Assembly (NCBI RefSeq): GCF_006442545.2
Contig: NZ_CP083952.1
Location: 6,177,501 to 6,241,500 of the forward strand
Direction: 5' to 3'
Source: Mesorhizobium sp. B2-1-8
Lineage (GTDB): Bacteria > Pseudomonadota > Alphaproteobacteria > Rhizobiales > Rhizobiaceae
DNA: 64,000 nucleotides
This document shows positions 57,100-64,000 of this stretch, one piece after another. The notes under the pieces are model-generated. The model had not been told where the DNA came from. It was given only the letters and a program-made list of their open reading frames with translations, and did no database searches. The position numbers were made by a program, and so were the translations under genes. Each line of letters begins with the position of its first letter. The first letter of the stretch is position 1.

Positions 57100-59505
57100 C
57101 TATAGCCACTCGATCTTCAGGATCGGGTGCAACTCGATGCCGTTCAGCGGCGAGGTGCCGGTGGCGCCATGGATGCGGTCGAAGAATCCGACGCCAGTAA
57201 TGCGCGCCGCGGTCGGCTTTACTTGCGCCTCAAAGGTCGGCATCTCCAGGGCTTCGTCCAGCGGCGTGCGGAACGAGACCGGCAGCCTCTCCAATGCCAT
57301 CGGCTGCAGCAGGAATTGATCGTCGCTGACGGCGTCGCGGGGTACCAGCGTGTCGTTGAGCTGCACGAAGTCGTGCGGTGACAGCGGCGCGATCAACTTG
57401 TCGTCAACCGCCTGCCTGACGTCCTTAATATTTTGCAGCCACGGCGCGGCTGCGTCGATAAACGGCGGACGCGGCGTCGGCACTTCACCAACCATCATCT
57501 TGCTGCTCGCACCTTGCAAGACTAGGTGATAGTCGCCGTCCTTCTCGAGCTTGACGCCAATCACGACGCATTCGATGCGCCACACGGTGAACTCCACCGG
57601 CCCGCGCCGGCGTTCTTGGTAGTTCGGAAAGAGGCTGGTCGGCGGACGCATATCCGCCGGACGGCCGATCAGGTTGAGCTCCTCGATCGTCGTCTCGACG
57701 ATGCCGGTGGCGAGCTTCTTGCCGCCGATCACATTCTTGCCGACAAGTGCCACGTCGCGATCGGTGCCGGTCTTGATCGACCAGCGCTCCACACCAGGCT
57801 TGGTGACCATCTTCAGTCCGACAACCATGTCCTGATCGGCCGGCATCGCCTGTTGCCCCTCGGCGGCGCAAGCCGTCTTGATCGCGATCGCGACCGCCGT
57901 CGACACCGTGGCGAGTGTGTTGACATCGCCGAACGGCGCTTTGAGGTCGTCGATCCCTGAAGGTGGTATAGCCGGCGCCGGCGGGGGCGGAGACGGTACC
58001 GGTGGGATGCCCAGGCCGCCCACGCCGTTGCGTGCGCGTCCGAATGTTACGAAGCGCGGGGTGACATCGCGGTTCGAGCCATTGCCCGTGCCCTTCATCG
58101 TGTAGCCGGTGGCCGCAAATAGCTTACCGCCAGGATGCACGGGACGCACCGCCAGATAGTCACCCCATTCCCCCTTACCGGTCGAGGGATCGCCGATCGG
58201 GCTGCGCTCGCCATTGGCAACGATCAAGTGTTTTTCGGAACCGGTCAGGATCCCCACGACGTGGCTCGGGAACTGTTGAGGACCGCCGATCATGTAGGAG
58301 ATGCCGATCTCGCCGTCCGCGTTGGTCGACAGCGCGCCGTAGCTGGTGGCGGCATTGGGATCAAACACGTTGACGTTGTCGATCAGCGCAAAGCCGGGAA
58401 GGCCGATCCTGGCGATCTGGATGAAGGGACGCGCCCTTCGGTTGGATCTGGCATCGACACTCCAAGCAAACCAAAGCTCGTTGCCAGAACGCGTGGCGCC
58501 GGTGATGCGGGGGTCGGCACGATCCAGCCATCGGCGGTCGTCGGGCGTCCGCGAGATGTAGCCGTTGCCACCCAGCCAGCGCGCCACCGCAACCTGCGTC
58601 TTGGTGGGAGCCGCCGCATTCTCCGGCCAGGCAAAGACCGCGAGCGTGCTTGTGTCCTGGTGGGCTGCGAAATAGCCGACGTTGCCGGTGTTCTGCGCGA
58701 CGCGGAAGCTCTGCAGCTCCATCGAAACGAAATGGGTTTCTGTCGGGCTGCCGACACGGATGCTAGCCAAGCTAATGCGCACGACCGCCGAGCCGACGTC
58801 GTTGGCCCTGAAGATGTTCGTTGTCATGTAGAGATAGTTCTGGCCGATGGCGAGGTCGGGAAAGTCAAGGAAGGCGCCGGGCACGCCGAGCATGCTGGTG
58901 GTTATGTCGAATACCTTCCAGCGGCCTTTGGCGACATCGGCGGATTTGGCAAAGGCCAGCCGCTGGATATTATCGCCTGACTCAGGACCATACTGCAGCA
59001 GCCACACGAACATATCTAGCTCAGGCACGTACTGGACGACCTGGTCGCAGCAGAACCGGATGTTCGGGCTTGGCAGCGGGAATGCACTTTCCGGATCCAT
59101 GTATTGGAAAGTCGCGCCGCCGTCGGTAGAAACCGCTGCGTACCAGTTGCCGGTGTAGAGCACGATGTCGCCGTTGACCGCGCAGCTTGGCTCGCCGACG
59201 TTGGATGCGGTGCTGTTGGTCGCCGGGCCAGTCAGCTCTGTGTTGTGCGACAGCGCTATCTCGTCGCCTGCGGCGCGCGCCGCCATGAACGCAGGCGCCA
59301 GTCGGATCTCCTTGGATACGCTGTGAATATCGCGCTCGACGCCTTCCGCGATCAGCGGCAGCAAATGCCGCGGGTGAATCCGCTTCGGCCGCTCTATCGC
59401 GGGCGGGGTATCAAGCAGTGCAACGGCCCGAACCGGCGATCGAGCGGCCGCAGACGTACGCCTGCCTCTGCCTGAGCCTTTGCGGCTGCTGCTTGACTTG
59501 GCCAT
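57100..59505 (-). CDS. Large two-domain protein with sialidase-like beta-propeller
   Basis: 801 residues. After a basic Ser/Arg-rich start there is a region (about 90-500) with sialidase/BNR-type features: Asp-box-like YAAVSTDGGATFQYM near residue 125, then repeated beta strands. A Pro linker (PPVPSPPPPAPAIPPSG, about 510) leads to a C-terminal part whose last 40 residues (GVGFFDRIHGATG...NGIELHPILKIE) match a motif seen at the end of several bacterial exported proteins. No signal peptide is evident. GGAGGG precedes the ATG. A link to glycans is possible but catalytic sialidase residues are not identified. Confidence 0.65.
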   Translation of the reverse strand: MAKSSSSRKGSGRGRRTSAAARSPVRAVALLDTPPAIERPKRIHPRHLLPLIAEGVERDIHSVSKEIRLAPAFMAARAAGDEIALSHNTELTGPATNSTASNVGEPSCAVNGDIVLYTGNWYAAVSTDGGATFQYMDPESAFPLPSPNIRFCCDQVVQYVPELDMFVWLLQYGPESGDNIQRLAFAKSADVAKGRWKVFDITTSMLGVPGAFLDFPDLAIGQNYLYMTTNIFRANDVGSAVVRISLASIRVGSPTETHFVSMELQSFRVAQNTGNVGYFAAHQDTSTLAVFAWPENAAAPTKTQVAVARWLGGNGYISRTPDDRRWLDRADPRITGATRSGNELWFAWSVDARSNRRARPFIQIARIGLPGFALIDNVNVFDPNAATSYGALSTNADGEIGISYMIGGPQQFPSHVVGILTGSEKHLIVANGERSPIGDPSTGKGEWGDYLAVRPVHPGGKLFAATGYTMKGTGNGSNRDVTPRFVTFGRARNGVGGLGIPPVPSPPPPAPAIPPSGIDDLKAPFGDVNTLATVSTAVAIAIKTACAAEGQQAMPADQDMVVGLKMVTKPGVERWSIKTGTDRDVALVGKNVIGGKKLATGIVETTIEELNLIGRPADMRPPTSLFPNYQERRRGPVEFTVWRIECVVIGVKLEKDGDYHLVLQGASSKMMVGEVPTPRPPFIDAAAPWLQNIKDVRQAVDDKLIAPLSPHDFVQLNDTLVPRDAVSDDQFLLQPMALERLPVSFRTPLDEALEMPTFEAQVKPTAARITGVGFFDRIHGATGTSPLNGIELHPILKIEWL

Positions 59506-59590
59506 CTCGTCCCTCCATTCGGCGGCTCTTAATCTCGCGGGCGCGTTCGGTAAGCTGCTGTGCTTCTGCTGGTCCTATTCGATCAGGCTT

Positions 59591-59791
59591 TCACTTCTTT
59601 TCTGGAACCGGCGGCAGCGGTCGGCGCTGGTGGATGGACCGCTCTTCGCTCGGCGGGGGAGGCATCGGCTGCAGTTGCACTTGATGCTCGCCCTGTTGGC
59701 GCAACGGCTGAGGCTTGCTCTTCCCCGGCTTGCCGTCGTCACGCGCCTTGCCGGGATCGCCTTTTGAATCCTTCAAATCCTTGTCGGGCAT
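59591..59791 (-). CDS. Small hydrophilic Pro/Lys-rich protein
   Basis: 66 residues without hydrophobic segments (MPDKDLKDSKGDPGKARDDG... and a PMPPPPSEE stretch), probably disordered. AGGAGG precedes the ATG at seven to eight bases, a strong sign that it is translated. It ends 85 bp before the start of the 801-residue gene and may share its transcript. Confidence 0.55.
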   Translation of the reverse strand: MPDKDLKDSKGDPGKARDDGKPGKSKPQPLRQQGEHQVQLQPMPPPPSEERSIHQRRPLPPVPEKK

Positions 59792-59866
59792 GCCGGACCT
59801 CCTATCGCTGGAGTGGCCAATGGCGCCCCGGGGCGGCTGGATCGCCGCGTCTATTCGAAAGGCGCC

Positions 59867-60001
59867 TCAGCCGGACTTTGCGCGCTTCCATGCCACCAGC
59901 ACAAGGCCTGCGATCACGATAGGGACCATGATCAGCGCCGCTTCGATGGAGCCAGAACCCCCGTCCGGAGATACGCCGAATATTCGCTCGATGAAGTCCA
60001 T
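59867..60001 (-). CDS. 44-residue single-pass membrane protein
   Basis: A short acidic start (MDFIERIFGVSPDGGSGSIE) is followed by one transmembrane helix (ALIMVPIVIAGLVLVAW) and a basic end (KRAKSG), giving a clear N-out/C-in charge pattern. AGAGGGA lies at about eight bases before the ATG. It is 75 bp before the 66-residue gene on the same strand. No family is known to me. Confidence 0.6.
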   Translation of the reverse strand: MDFIERIFGVSPDGGSGSIEAALIMVPIVIAGLVLVAWKRAKSG

Positions 60002-60885
60002 GGCCTGATCCCTCTTTAGATGTGCCAGTATTGATCCGTTTGAACTTCAGTTCAAGCTAAATTTCGATCGATGGATACTTGCGCCAAATAGGCGATGGTG
60101 AGAATACAGTCTGCAGTCGCCTCACTTGGCATCAAAATCTAGCTCACAGCCTCAGATGCCCCCGGTAGACGTCGTTCCTAGCAATCGAGTGGGTAACGCG
60201 AATAAACCGCATGATATTACGTGAGCGGCCTACTGAAGACCGTATCAGGGGCACGCAAGAATTGTTCGAGGTGGCCAGTCGAGTGGGGAGATTGGACTGC
60301 CTGCGGGATTTGTCGGCAAACGGTTATTTCCCGGATTACGAGTCTTGCCAAGATGCTGTGAGTATGAATGCTCACTGACGTCACTTTGCCCGAGCGAGGT
60401 CGACTTGGGGACCGGCGATGGCCGTTCGTCGGAGCCGTGATGACTTGTGGCAGAGATTTGCGACGGGTGGGCGGGGCCGTAGATGGCTGAGGCCGATCCA
60501 CCTCCATCGTGGGTTCCGGCCAATTGCCTTACTAGTGCACTGCGTGCGCCGCAGGCAATGCCCGGGCCACGTACCTCGAAGCTGATCGAAACAGTGAGGG
60601 CCGCTGCACTCGACGCTTCCGGCAATGTCATCTTCCGCGGCTGCCGCTAGCGTTGTGGCTCGATTAAACTCACGCTATATGTCGACCCCGCCTACAGCGG
60701 GGGTCAGCATACTCGGGCGTGCCTGGTCACCGCGATCGACCAGGTGCAATCGGCGCAGAAGGCCTAAAGGCAGAAATGGAAGCCAAGCGGCTCGATGATC
60801 GGGTCGCGAAGCTGACAGGATCATGTGCAAGTGTTGGCTGCGTCCAATTGACCTCGCGAGGCGATTGCTGCCTCAACTCGACTAG
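60002..60885. other. 884-bp stretch with no firm gene
   Basis: Several short open frames exist; the most gene-like is 60483-60650 on the plus strand (55 residues, starting MAEADPPPSWVPANC) with a G-rich but atypical ribosome binding site. TTGAACT/AGTTCAA at about 60038-60053 is a small palindrome near the promoter of the 44-residue gene. Otherwise nothing is recognised. Confidence 0.35.
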
Positions 60886-60996
60886 CTACATTGGAGGGCA
60901 ACACGTAGCGTTTCCTTCCTCTCCTCCCGGCCGTGCGGAGGCGACTGCGAACGCCGCAAATAACACGAGAACGACGATAAGGAATCTGGTCTTCAT
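60886..60996 (-). CDS. 36-residue secreted peptide
   Basis: A textbook signal sequence (MKTRFLIVVLVLFAAFAVASA) is followed by a 15-residue mature part with a Cys pair (ATCCPPM). GGAGGAG stands at five to six bases before the ATG. It begins 13 bp after the 317-residue gene ends on the same strand, so it is probably cotranscribed. The size recalls entericidin-like peptides but there is no lipobox. Confidence 0.6.
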   Translation of the reverse strand: MKTRFLIVVLVLFAAFAVASARPGGEEGNATCCPPM

Positions 60997-61009
60997 GTTC
61001 TCCTCCGAG

Positions 61010-61963
61010 TTAGACCGCACAATCCGCTGATGTCAGCCACTTCGTCAGATCGGCCCTTTGTTCACGCGACAGCATGCTCGTCAATACGCCCGACTCATAG
61101 CCGAACTCTTGCGCCGTAATAGCTGACGCCGAAAAATCTCCACCCTCAAATCTATTCTCGAGTATTTTTTTTATCTGATCATCATCGCAGTATGCATCCT
61201 TGAGATATACGTTAAGATCAGGAGTATATTTTCTACTCTTCTTAAGGTAAAATGCAAACTGCAGGAGAGCATATTTGGACTTAAAGTAGCTTGCGTGGAA
61301 CTGATATCCGTTTGGAATTTCTAATCTGTCAGATTTGTCTTGAATTGCTAAAAGATTCATATGATTGAACATGTACGGATCGGTAATTTGTTTGCAATTT
61401 ATAAGTCTGTTTGAATAGGATAGTCCATCCTCAATTTTTCCCAATGGTATATCGAATGCGGCAATTGAAGCTATCGCAGACGCTCGATGTGGTTCACAGT
61501 CGTTTGATCCGGGGTACAAGGCTTCCATGTCCTTGTAAAGGGCTCTTCCTTCGACTAACTTGCCGGTAACAAAGTAACTTGTCCCTAGTTCGTGACGTAC
61601 AACATCGTCTCGCGGGTTGTTCTGAAGATAAGGGGTGGCGAGAGTAATTGCCTGTTTGTAGTCATGTCGAAGTAGCAATGATTGGATGGTGTTACCCATT
61701 ATCATTGGTCCGACGACGTTACTAAGAAGCCAGGCAGATACTCCTACTATAAGAGCAACCAGAGATAATAGAAATGCGTACGTGAAAATTAGTTTTAAAA
61801 TGGAAATAAGTCCAGATTGACCAATGGCATCAATCTTAGCCCTATTGATCAGAAGGGTGACGGCGCCGAAAAACAATGAAAGCCCAAAACCTGCCAAAGA
61901 TAGAGGGTTCGCAATCTTTGCCGCAGCCTCAATCGTTGAAGAAAGCCAAGAATAGTCGGTCAC
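61010..61963 (-). CDS. Membrane-anchored TPR-like protein, AT-rich gene
   Basis: 317 residues. Two hydrophobic segments (about 20-40 and 55-85) anchor it; residues about 95-190 look like tetratricopeptide-type helical repeats (LLRHDYKQAITLATPYLQNNPRDDVVRHELGTSYFVTGK). Codon and base use are markedly more AT-rich than the rest of the window, a sign of separate origin. The start has no strong ribosome binding site. No family could be assigned. Confidence 0.7.
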   Translation of the reverse strand: MTDYSWLSSTIEAAAKIANPLSLAGFGLSLFFGAVTLLINRAKIDAIGQSGLISILKLIFTYAFLLSLVALIVGVSAWLLSNVVGPMIMGNTIQSLLLRHDYKQAITLATPYLQNNPRDDVVRHELGTSYFVTGKLVEGRALYKDMEALYPGSNDCEPHRASAIASIAAFDIPLGKIEDGLSYSNRLINCKQITDPYMFNHMNLLAIQDKSDRLEIPNGYQFHASYFKSKYALLQFAFYLKKSRKYTPDLNVYLKDAYCDDDQIKKILENRFEGGDFSASAITAQEFGYESGVLTSMLSREQRADLTKWLTSADCAV

Positions 61964-62166
61964 TGATTCGTCTCCGCCCTAGCCTGGTTGGCCTATCGCG
62001 CAAATTGGATTGCTGCAAAACGCTTTACCGGCGACCCAATAAGCCTTGATCGTACACGAAAAGACAGAAGCGGTCGATATTGTATCTGAAGGATCGAACA
62101 AGCTCGCGTTCGAAGAAGAGGGTGCGCATGATGCTATTGATATCAGGCGTGCTGAAGAGAAAGCCG

Positions 62167-62958
62167 TCAACGGCTGATGATGGCCGATTGAATTTGCCCG
62201 AGATTGAGCTGGTTTAGGATATCCTTGAGCCGCTGATTATCGGACGGTGAAGCTTTCTCCCCCTTTTTGGGCGGTTTTCCTGGCGCAAAGCCAAAGGTTA
62301 TCTTGTCCGTGTTGATGCGTTGGAGCATCGCCAAAGACCCTGGGCCTTCGAAATGGGTGAGCTTCCAGCTCGGACCGGCCGCGTTGACGTTCTTGGTGAT
62401 GACGAAGTTCACAAAGCCTCCAAACTCACCAGCAGCTCCTTTAAGCTCAGATGGTTGGCGATTGGATGACGCCAGTGCGAGAGCGACTGACTGCTTTATG
62501 CCCAGGTCACCAGCAAGCGTTCCCACGTCATTCGGGCAATCCTCCATCGTGTTCTTGCCAGTGGTAACCTTAACCTTTTCGGCCTCTTGCCACAGTTTGT
62601 ATTGGTTGTGGAGATCGAAGTATAGGTTTTCCGTAAAATGCTGTGTCCGCGAGTTGCCGACTTTAAACCCCGCGTGGAAAGCGAATGTCGGATCGATCGG
62701 AAAATTCATTTGTGGGTTCAATTCGCCACTATCGTTGACATCCAGTTCCAGCTGGACACCGACCGCATAGTTGCTGTCGAGAAGGTCTTCCTGGGAATCT
62801 GCGCCGTCTTTCACGAGATCGGTGAGCTCGCAGCCGAGGCGCTTGATGACGTCGGTGATTTTTGGGTAGCCGTAGTCCGTTCCTACATCGAATTTGGGGG
62901 TAGCACAGCCGTAAAGAACAAACGGAACCGCTAGAAATGCGCTCGCAGCCTTTCTCAT
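62167..62958 (-). CDS. Putative lipoprotein of unknown function
   Basis: 263 residues. A signal peptide with lipobox VLYGC (lipidated Cys18) predicts a membrane-anchored periplasmic protein. The mature part contains TDVIKRLGCELTDLVKDGAD, strands such as VGVQLELDVNDSG, and a soluble C-terminus, resembling uncharacterised rhizobial lipoproteins. GGGAGGTC precedes the ATG at 62958; the longer open frame upstream lacks a signal peptide. The 99-residue gene precedes it by 14 bp. Confidence 0.75.
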   Translation of the reverse strand: MRKAASAFLAVPFVLYGCATPKFDVGTDYGYPKITDVIKRLGCELTDLVKDGADSQEDLLDSNYAVGVQLELDVNDSGELNPQMNFPIDPTFAFHAGFKVGNSRTQHFTENLYFDLHNQYKLWQEAEKVKVTTGKNTMEDCPNDVGTLAGDLGIKQSVALALASSNRQPSELKGAAGEFGGFVNFVITKNVNAAGPSWKLTHFEGPGSLAMLQRINTDKITFGFAPGKPPKKGEKASPSDNQRLKDILNQLNLGQIQSAIISR

Positions 62959-62972
62959 GTTGACCTCCCGGC

Positions 62973-63272
62973 TCACGTACAAGCGTCGTGTATGCAGGTC
63001 TCGTTTGTGCCGACTTTGGCGTAGTAAGACGCATCGACATGCGTCTTCAGATACTCGTCCAGTTTTTCGCAATCCGAAGCGGGCATTGCGCAGCAAACCG
63101 TCTTCGTGCCCGGCTCCCGATGGATGGTACAGGCGTGTTTCCCGGTACCGGCAAGCTCATGGAGAGCAGCGGTGACATTGGCGATATTCTCACCGAGAGT
63201 GGCAGGACGCGCTTCTTTGGCAAATTTGCTGATGAGTGCCTTTGCCTTACGCCGACTGAGAACTGGAGCCAT
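62973..63272 (-). CDS. Small Cys-containing protein
   Basis: 99 residues with a helical N-terminus (SRRKAKALISKFAKEARP) and six Cys in the C-terminal half (KTVCCAMPASDCEKL, ETCIHDACT). AAGGAGG at about seven bases marks ATG 63272 as the start, although the frame is open 57 bp further. It lies 14 bp before the lipoprotein gene, so the two likely form an operon. The Cys pattern suggests metal binding or disulfides; no family is known to me. Confidence 0.6.
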   Translation of the reverse strand: MAPVLSRRKAKALISKFAKEARPATLGENIANVTAALHELAGTGKHACTIHREPGTKTVCCAMPASDCEKLDEYLKTHVDASYYAKVGTNETCIHDACT

Positions 63273-63388
63273 TGTACCGTCCTCCTTGGTTATCGAGGTC
63301 AAGACCCCTCTGGTCTGTTGCGGCTCCAATGTTCGGCTGATTCTTCGTCGCTTTGCTTAGGCGGCAAGAAGAATGCACAGCTTTATTT

Positions 63389-63487
63389 TTATAGTGCGGC
63401 TGATATCTTCTTCCGCCACTTCTTCCAGCTGCGGCTCTTGCTGCGGCCGACCACATGGGAGGTCTCGTCGCCGAATTCCTGCGCCAT
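63389..63487 (-). CDS. Possible 32-residue basic peptide
   Basis: MAQEFGDETSHVVGRSKSRS then WKKWRKKISAAL, with AGGTGAACAGG before the ATG. The basic tryptophan-rich end is reminiscent of membrane-active or nucleic acid-binding peptides, but the frame is short and could be chance. The rest of 63273-63793 shows nothing more convincing. Confidence 0.3.
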   Translation of the reverse strand: MAQEFGDETSHVVGRSKSRSWKKWRKKISAAL

Positions 63488-63793
63488 CCTGTTCACCTGA
63501 AAAGGTTCCTTGATCCGCCAAAGCCGCCATTGGTTTTTTCGACAGCATTTAAGAAAGAGGGCTCGAAGCGGACATCAATTACGCGCCGTTTGGATGTCCG
63601 GTTTGAGGTCGGAGACCTGCAGGTTTCTGTAATCCAGGCCCGAAACCTGACGGGCCGGTCACGGCCCAAAACCGTCGTGAAGGTTCTATAATTCGGCGTC
63701 GACTTCGGTTCTGGAAGCTTCCGAACTTTCTGGGTGGCGCGTCTGCCCGAGCTGCGAGCGCTCTGGCCTGCTGCCGGTTTTTCGGACACCAGG

Positions 63794-63934
63794 TTAAGCT
63801 AGCATAGCTTGCTCCTCGAACTCGACGGGGCTCAGATAGCCCAGTGTCGAGTGCCTACGCCGCGGGTTGTAGAAGCGCTCGATATAATCGAACACATCCG
63901 CCCTGGCGTCCTCTCTCGTCCTGTAGACCTTGCG
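63794..63934 (-). pseudogene. IS3-family transposase, C-terminal remnant
   Basis: About 47 codons encoding KVYRTREDARADVFDYIERF, then YNPRRRHSTLGYLSPVEFEE and a stop. This is the end of the IS3-family OrfB (rve_3 integrase) domain. In front of the conserved TRKVYRT the sequence stops matching the family and turns into what looks like the terminal repeats of another insertion sequence, so the gene is truncated. Confidence 0.85.
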
Positions 63935-64000
63935 TGTGAATCGGCGTGCAAAATTGGACGCCGATCTGGAGTGCGCCCCTGCGGGTGGACAGATTGGGTT
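63935..64000. mobile_element. Probable end of a second insertion sequence (IS21-like terminus)
   Basis: Begins TGTGAATCGGCGTGCAAAAT, with the inverted repeat ATCGGCGT (63940-63947) / ACGCCGAT (63958-63965) around GCAAAATTGG. Repeated GTGCAAAATTGGAC-type motifs are typical of IS21-family termini in rhizobia. It abuts the truncated IS3 gene and runs off the window. Confidence 0.45.

Noticed and set aside
60719..61030. 103-codon plus-strand frame
   Set aside because: It runs antisense through the better supported 36-residue signal-peptide gene and has no start signal.
61979..62170. 63-codon minus-strand frame beginning with TTG at the lipoprotein stop
   Set aside because: The overlap geometry looks coupled, but the translation is Ser-rich without family, structure or a ribosome binding site, so chance is more likely.
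63493..63789. 98-codon minus-strand frame and the opposite 78-codon plus-strand frame (63455-63691)
   Set aside because: The two overlap on opposite strands; neither has a family, a good ribosome binding site or clear coding character.

Overview
The window looks like chromosomal DNA of a Mesorhizobium-type alphaproteobacterium (order Hyphomicrobiales). The support is high GC, an Entner-Doudoroff operon zwf-pgl-edd, the murA/hisD/UPF0262/infA/maf/yacG block, a seven-gene alpha-galactoside (agp/aga) cluster in the order known from Sinorhizobium meliloti, rhizobial intergenic repeats, and a P4-type integrase next to tRNA-Phe, the gene used as integration site by Mesorhizobium symbiosis islands. 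The assignment is inference; no rRNA or species marker is present.

Layout. 1-4.7 kb: 5' end of an SDR gene on the minus strand, then zwf-pgl-edd on the plus strand, closed by a clear hairpin terminator. 4.7-11.2 kb (minus): an exported von Willebrand A protein, a GlxA-type AraC regulator, folD and a Wzz-like chain-length protein without a kinase domain. 11.4-18.1 kb: surface polysaccharide genes (flippase, DUF6492, WecG/TagA, GT4 and GT2 glycosyltransferases, O-antigen ligase/polymerase). 18.2-24.3 kb: proC, a VapBC toxin-antitoxin pair, a SAF-domain oxidoreductase, a Tat-exported multicopper oxidase and a DUF882 peptidase-like protein. 24.3-25.85 kb is gene-poor, with a DoxX remnant, and ends at tRNA-Thr(GGT). 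26-32 kb: housekeeping genes murA, DUF2948, hisD, UPF0262, a low-molecular-weight phosphatase, infA, maf and yacG, with repeats between them.

32-42 kb is the agp/aga cluster: two GH4 alpha-galactosidases, a family-5 binding protein, two permeases, a double ATPase and a divergent AraC regulator. 42-49.4 kb is a second sugar locus: a CUT1 ABC transporter, a one-polypeptide fusion of a Gfo/Idh/MocA dehydrogenase with an aldo/keto reductase, and another divergent AraC regulator. The two loci converge at 42.16 kb.

From tRNA-Phe (49605-49680) to the right edge the DNA is accessory. It holds an integrase, a scar resembling the 3' end of a tRNA-Ser, a same-strand trio encoding a HEPN-like protein, a RES-domain protein and a SIR2-like protein (the best candidate for an undescribed defence or toxin module: two predicted NAD+-consuming domains beside a predicted RNase fold), a MucR/Ros regulator, a large two-domain protein with a sialidase-like propeller, several small proteins with strong ribosome binding sites, a lipoprotein, and an IS3 transposase tail apparently cut by the end of another insertion sequence. 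The right end of the island is not in the window.
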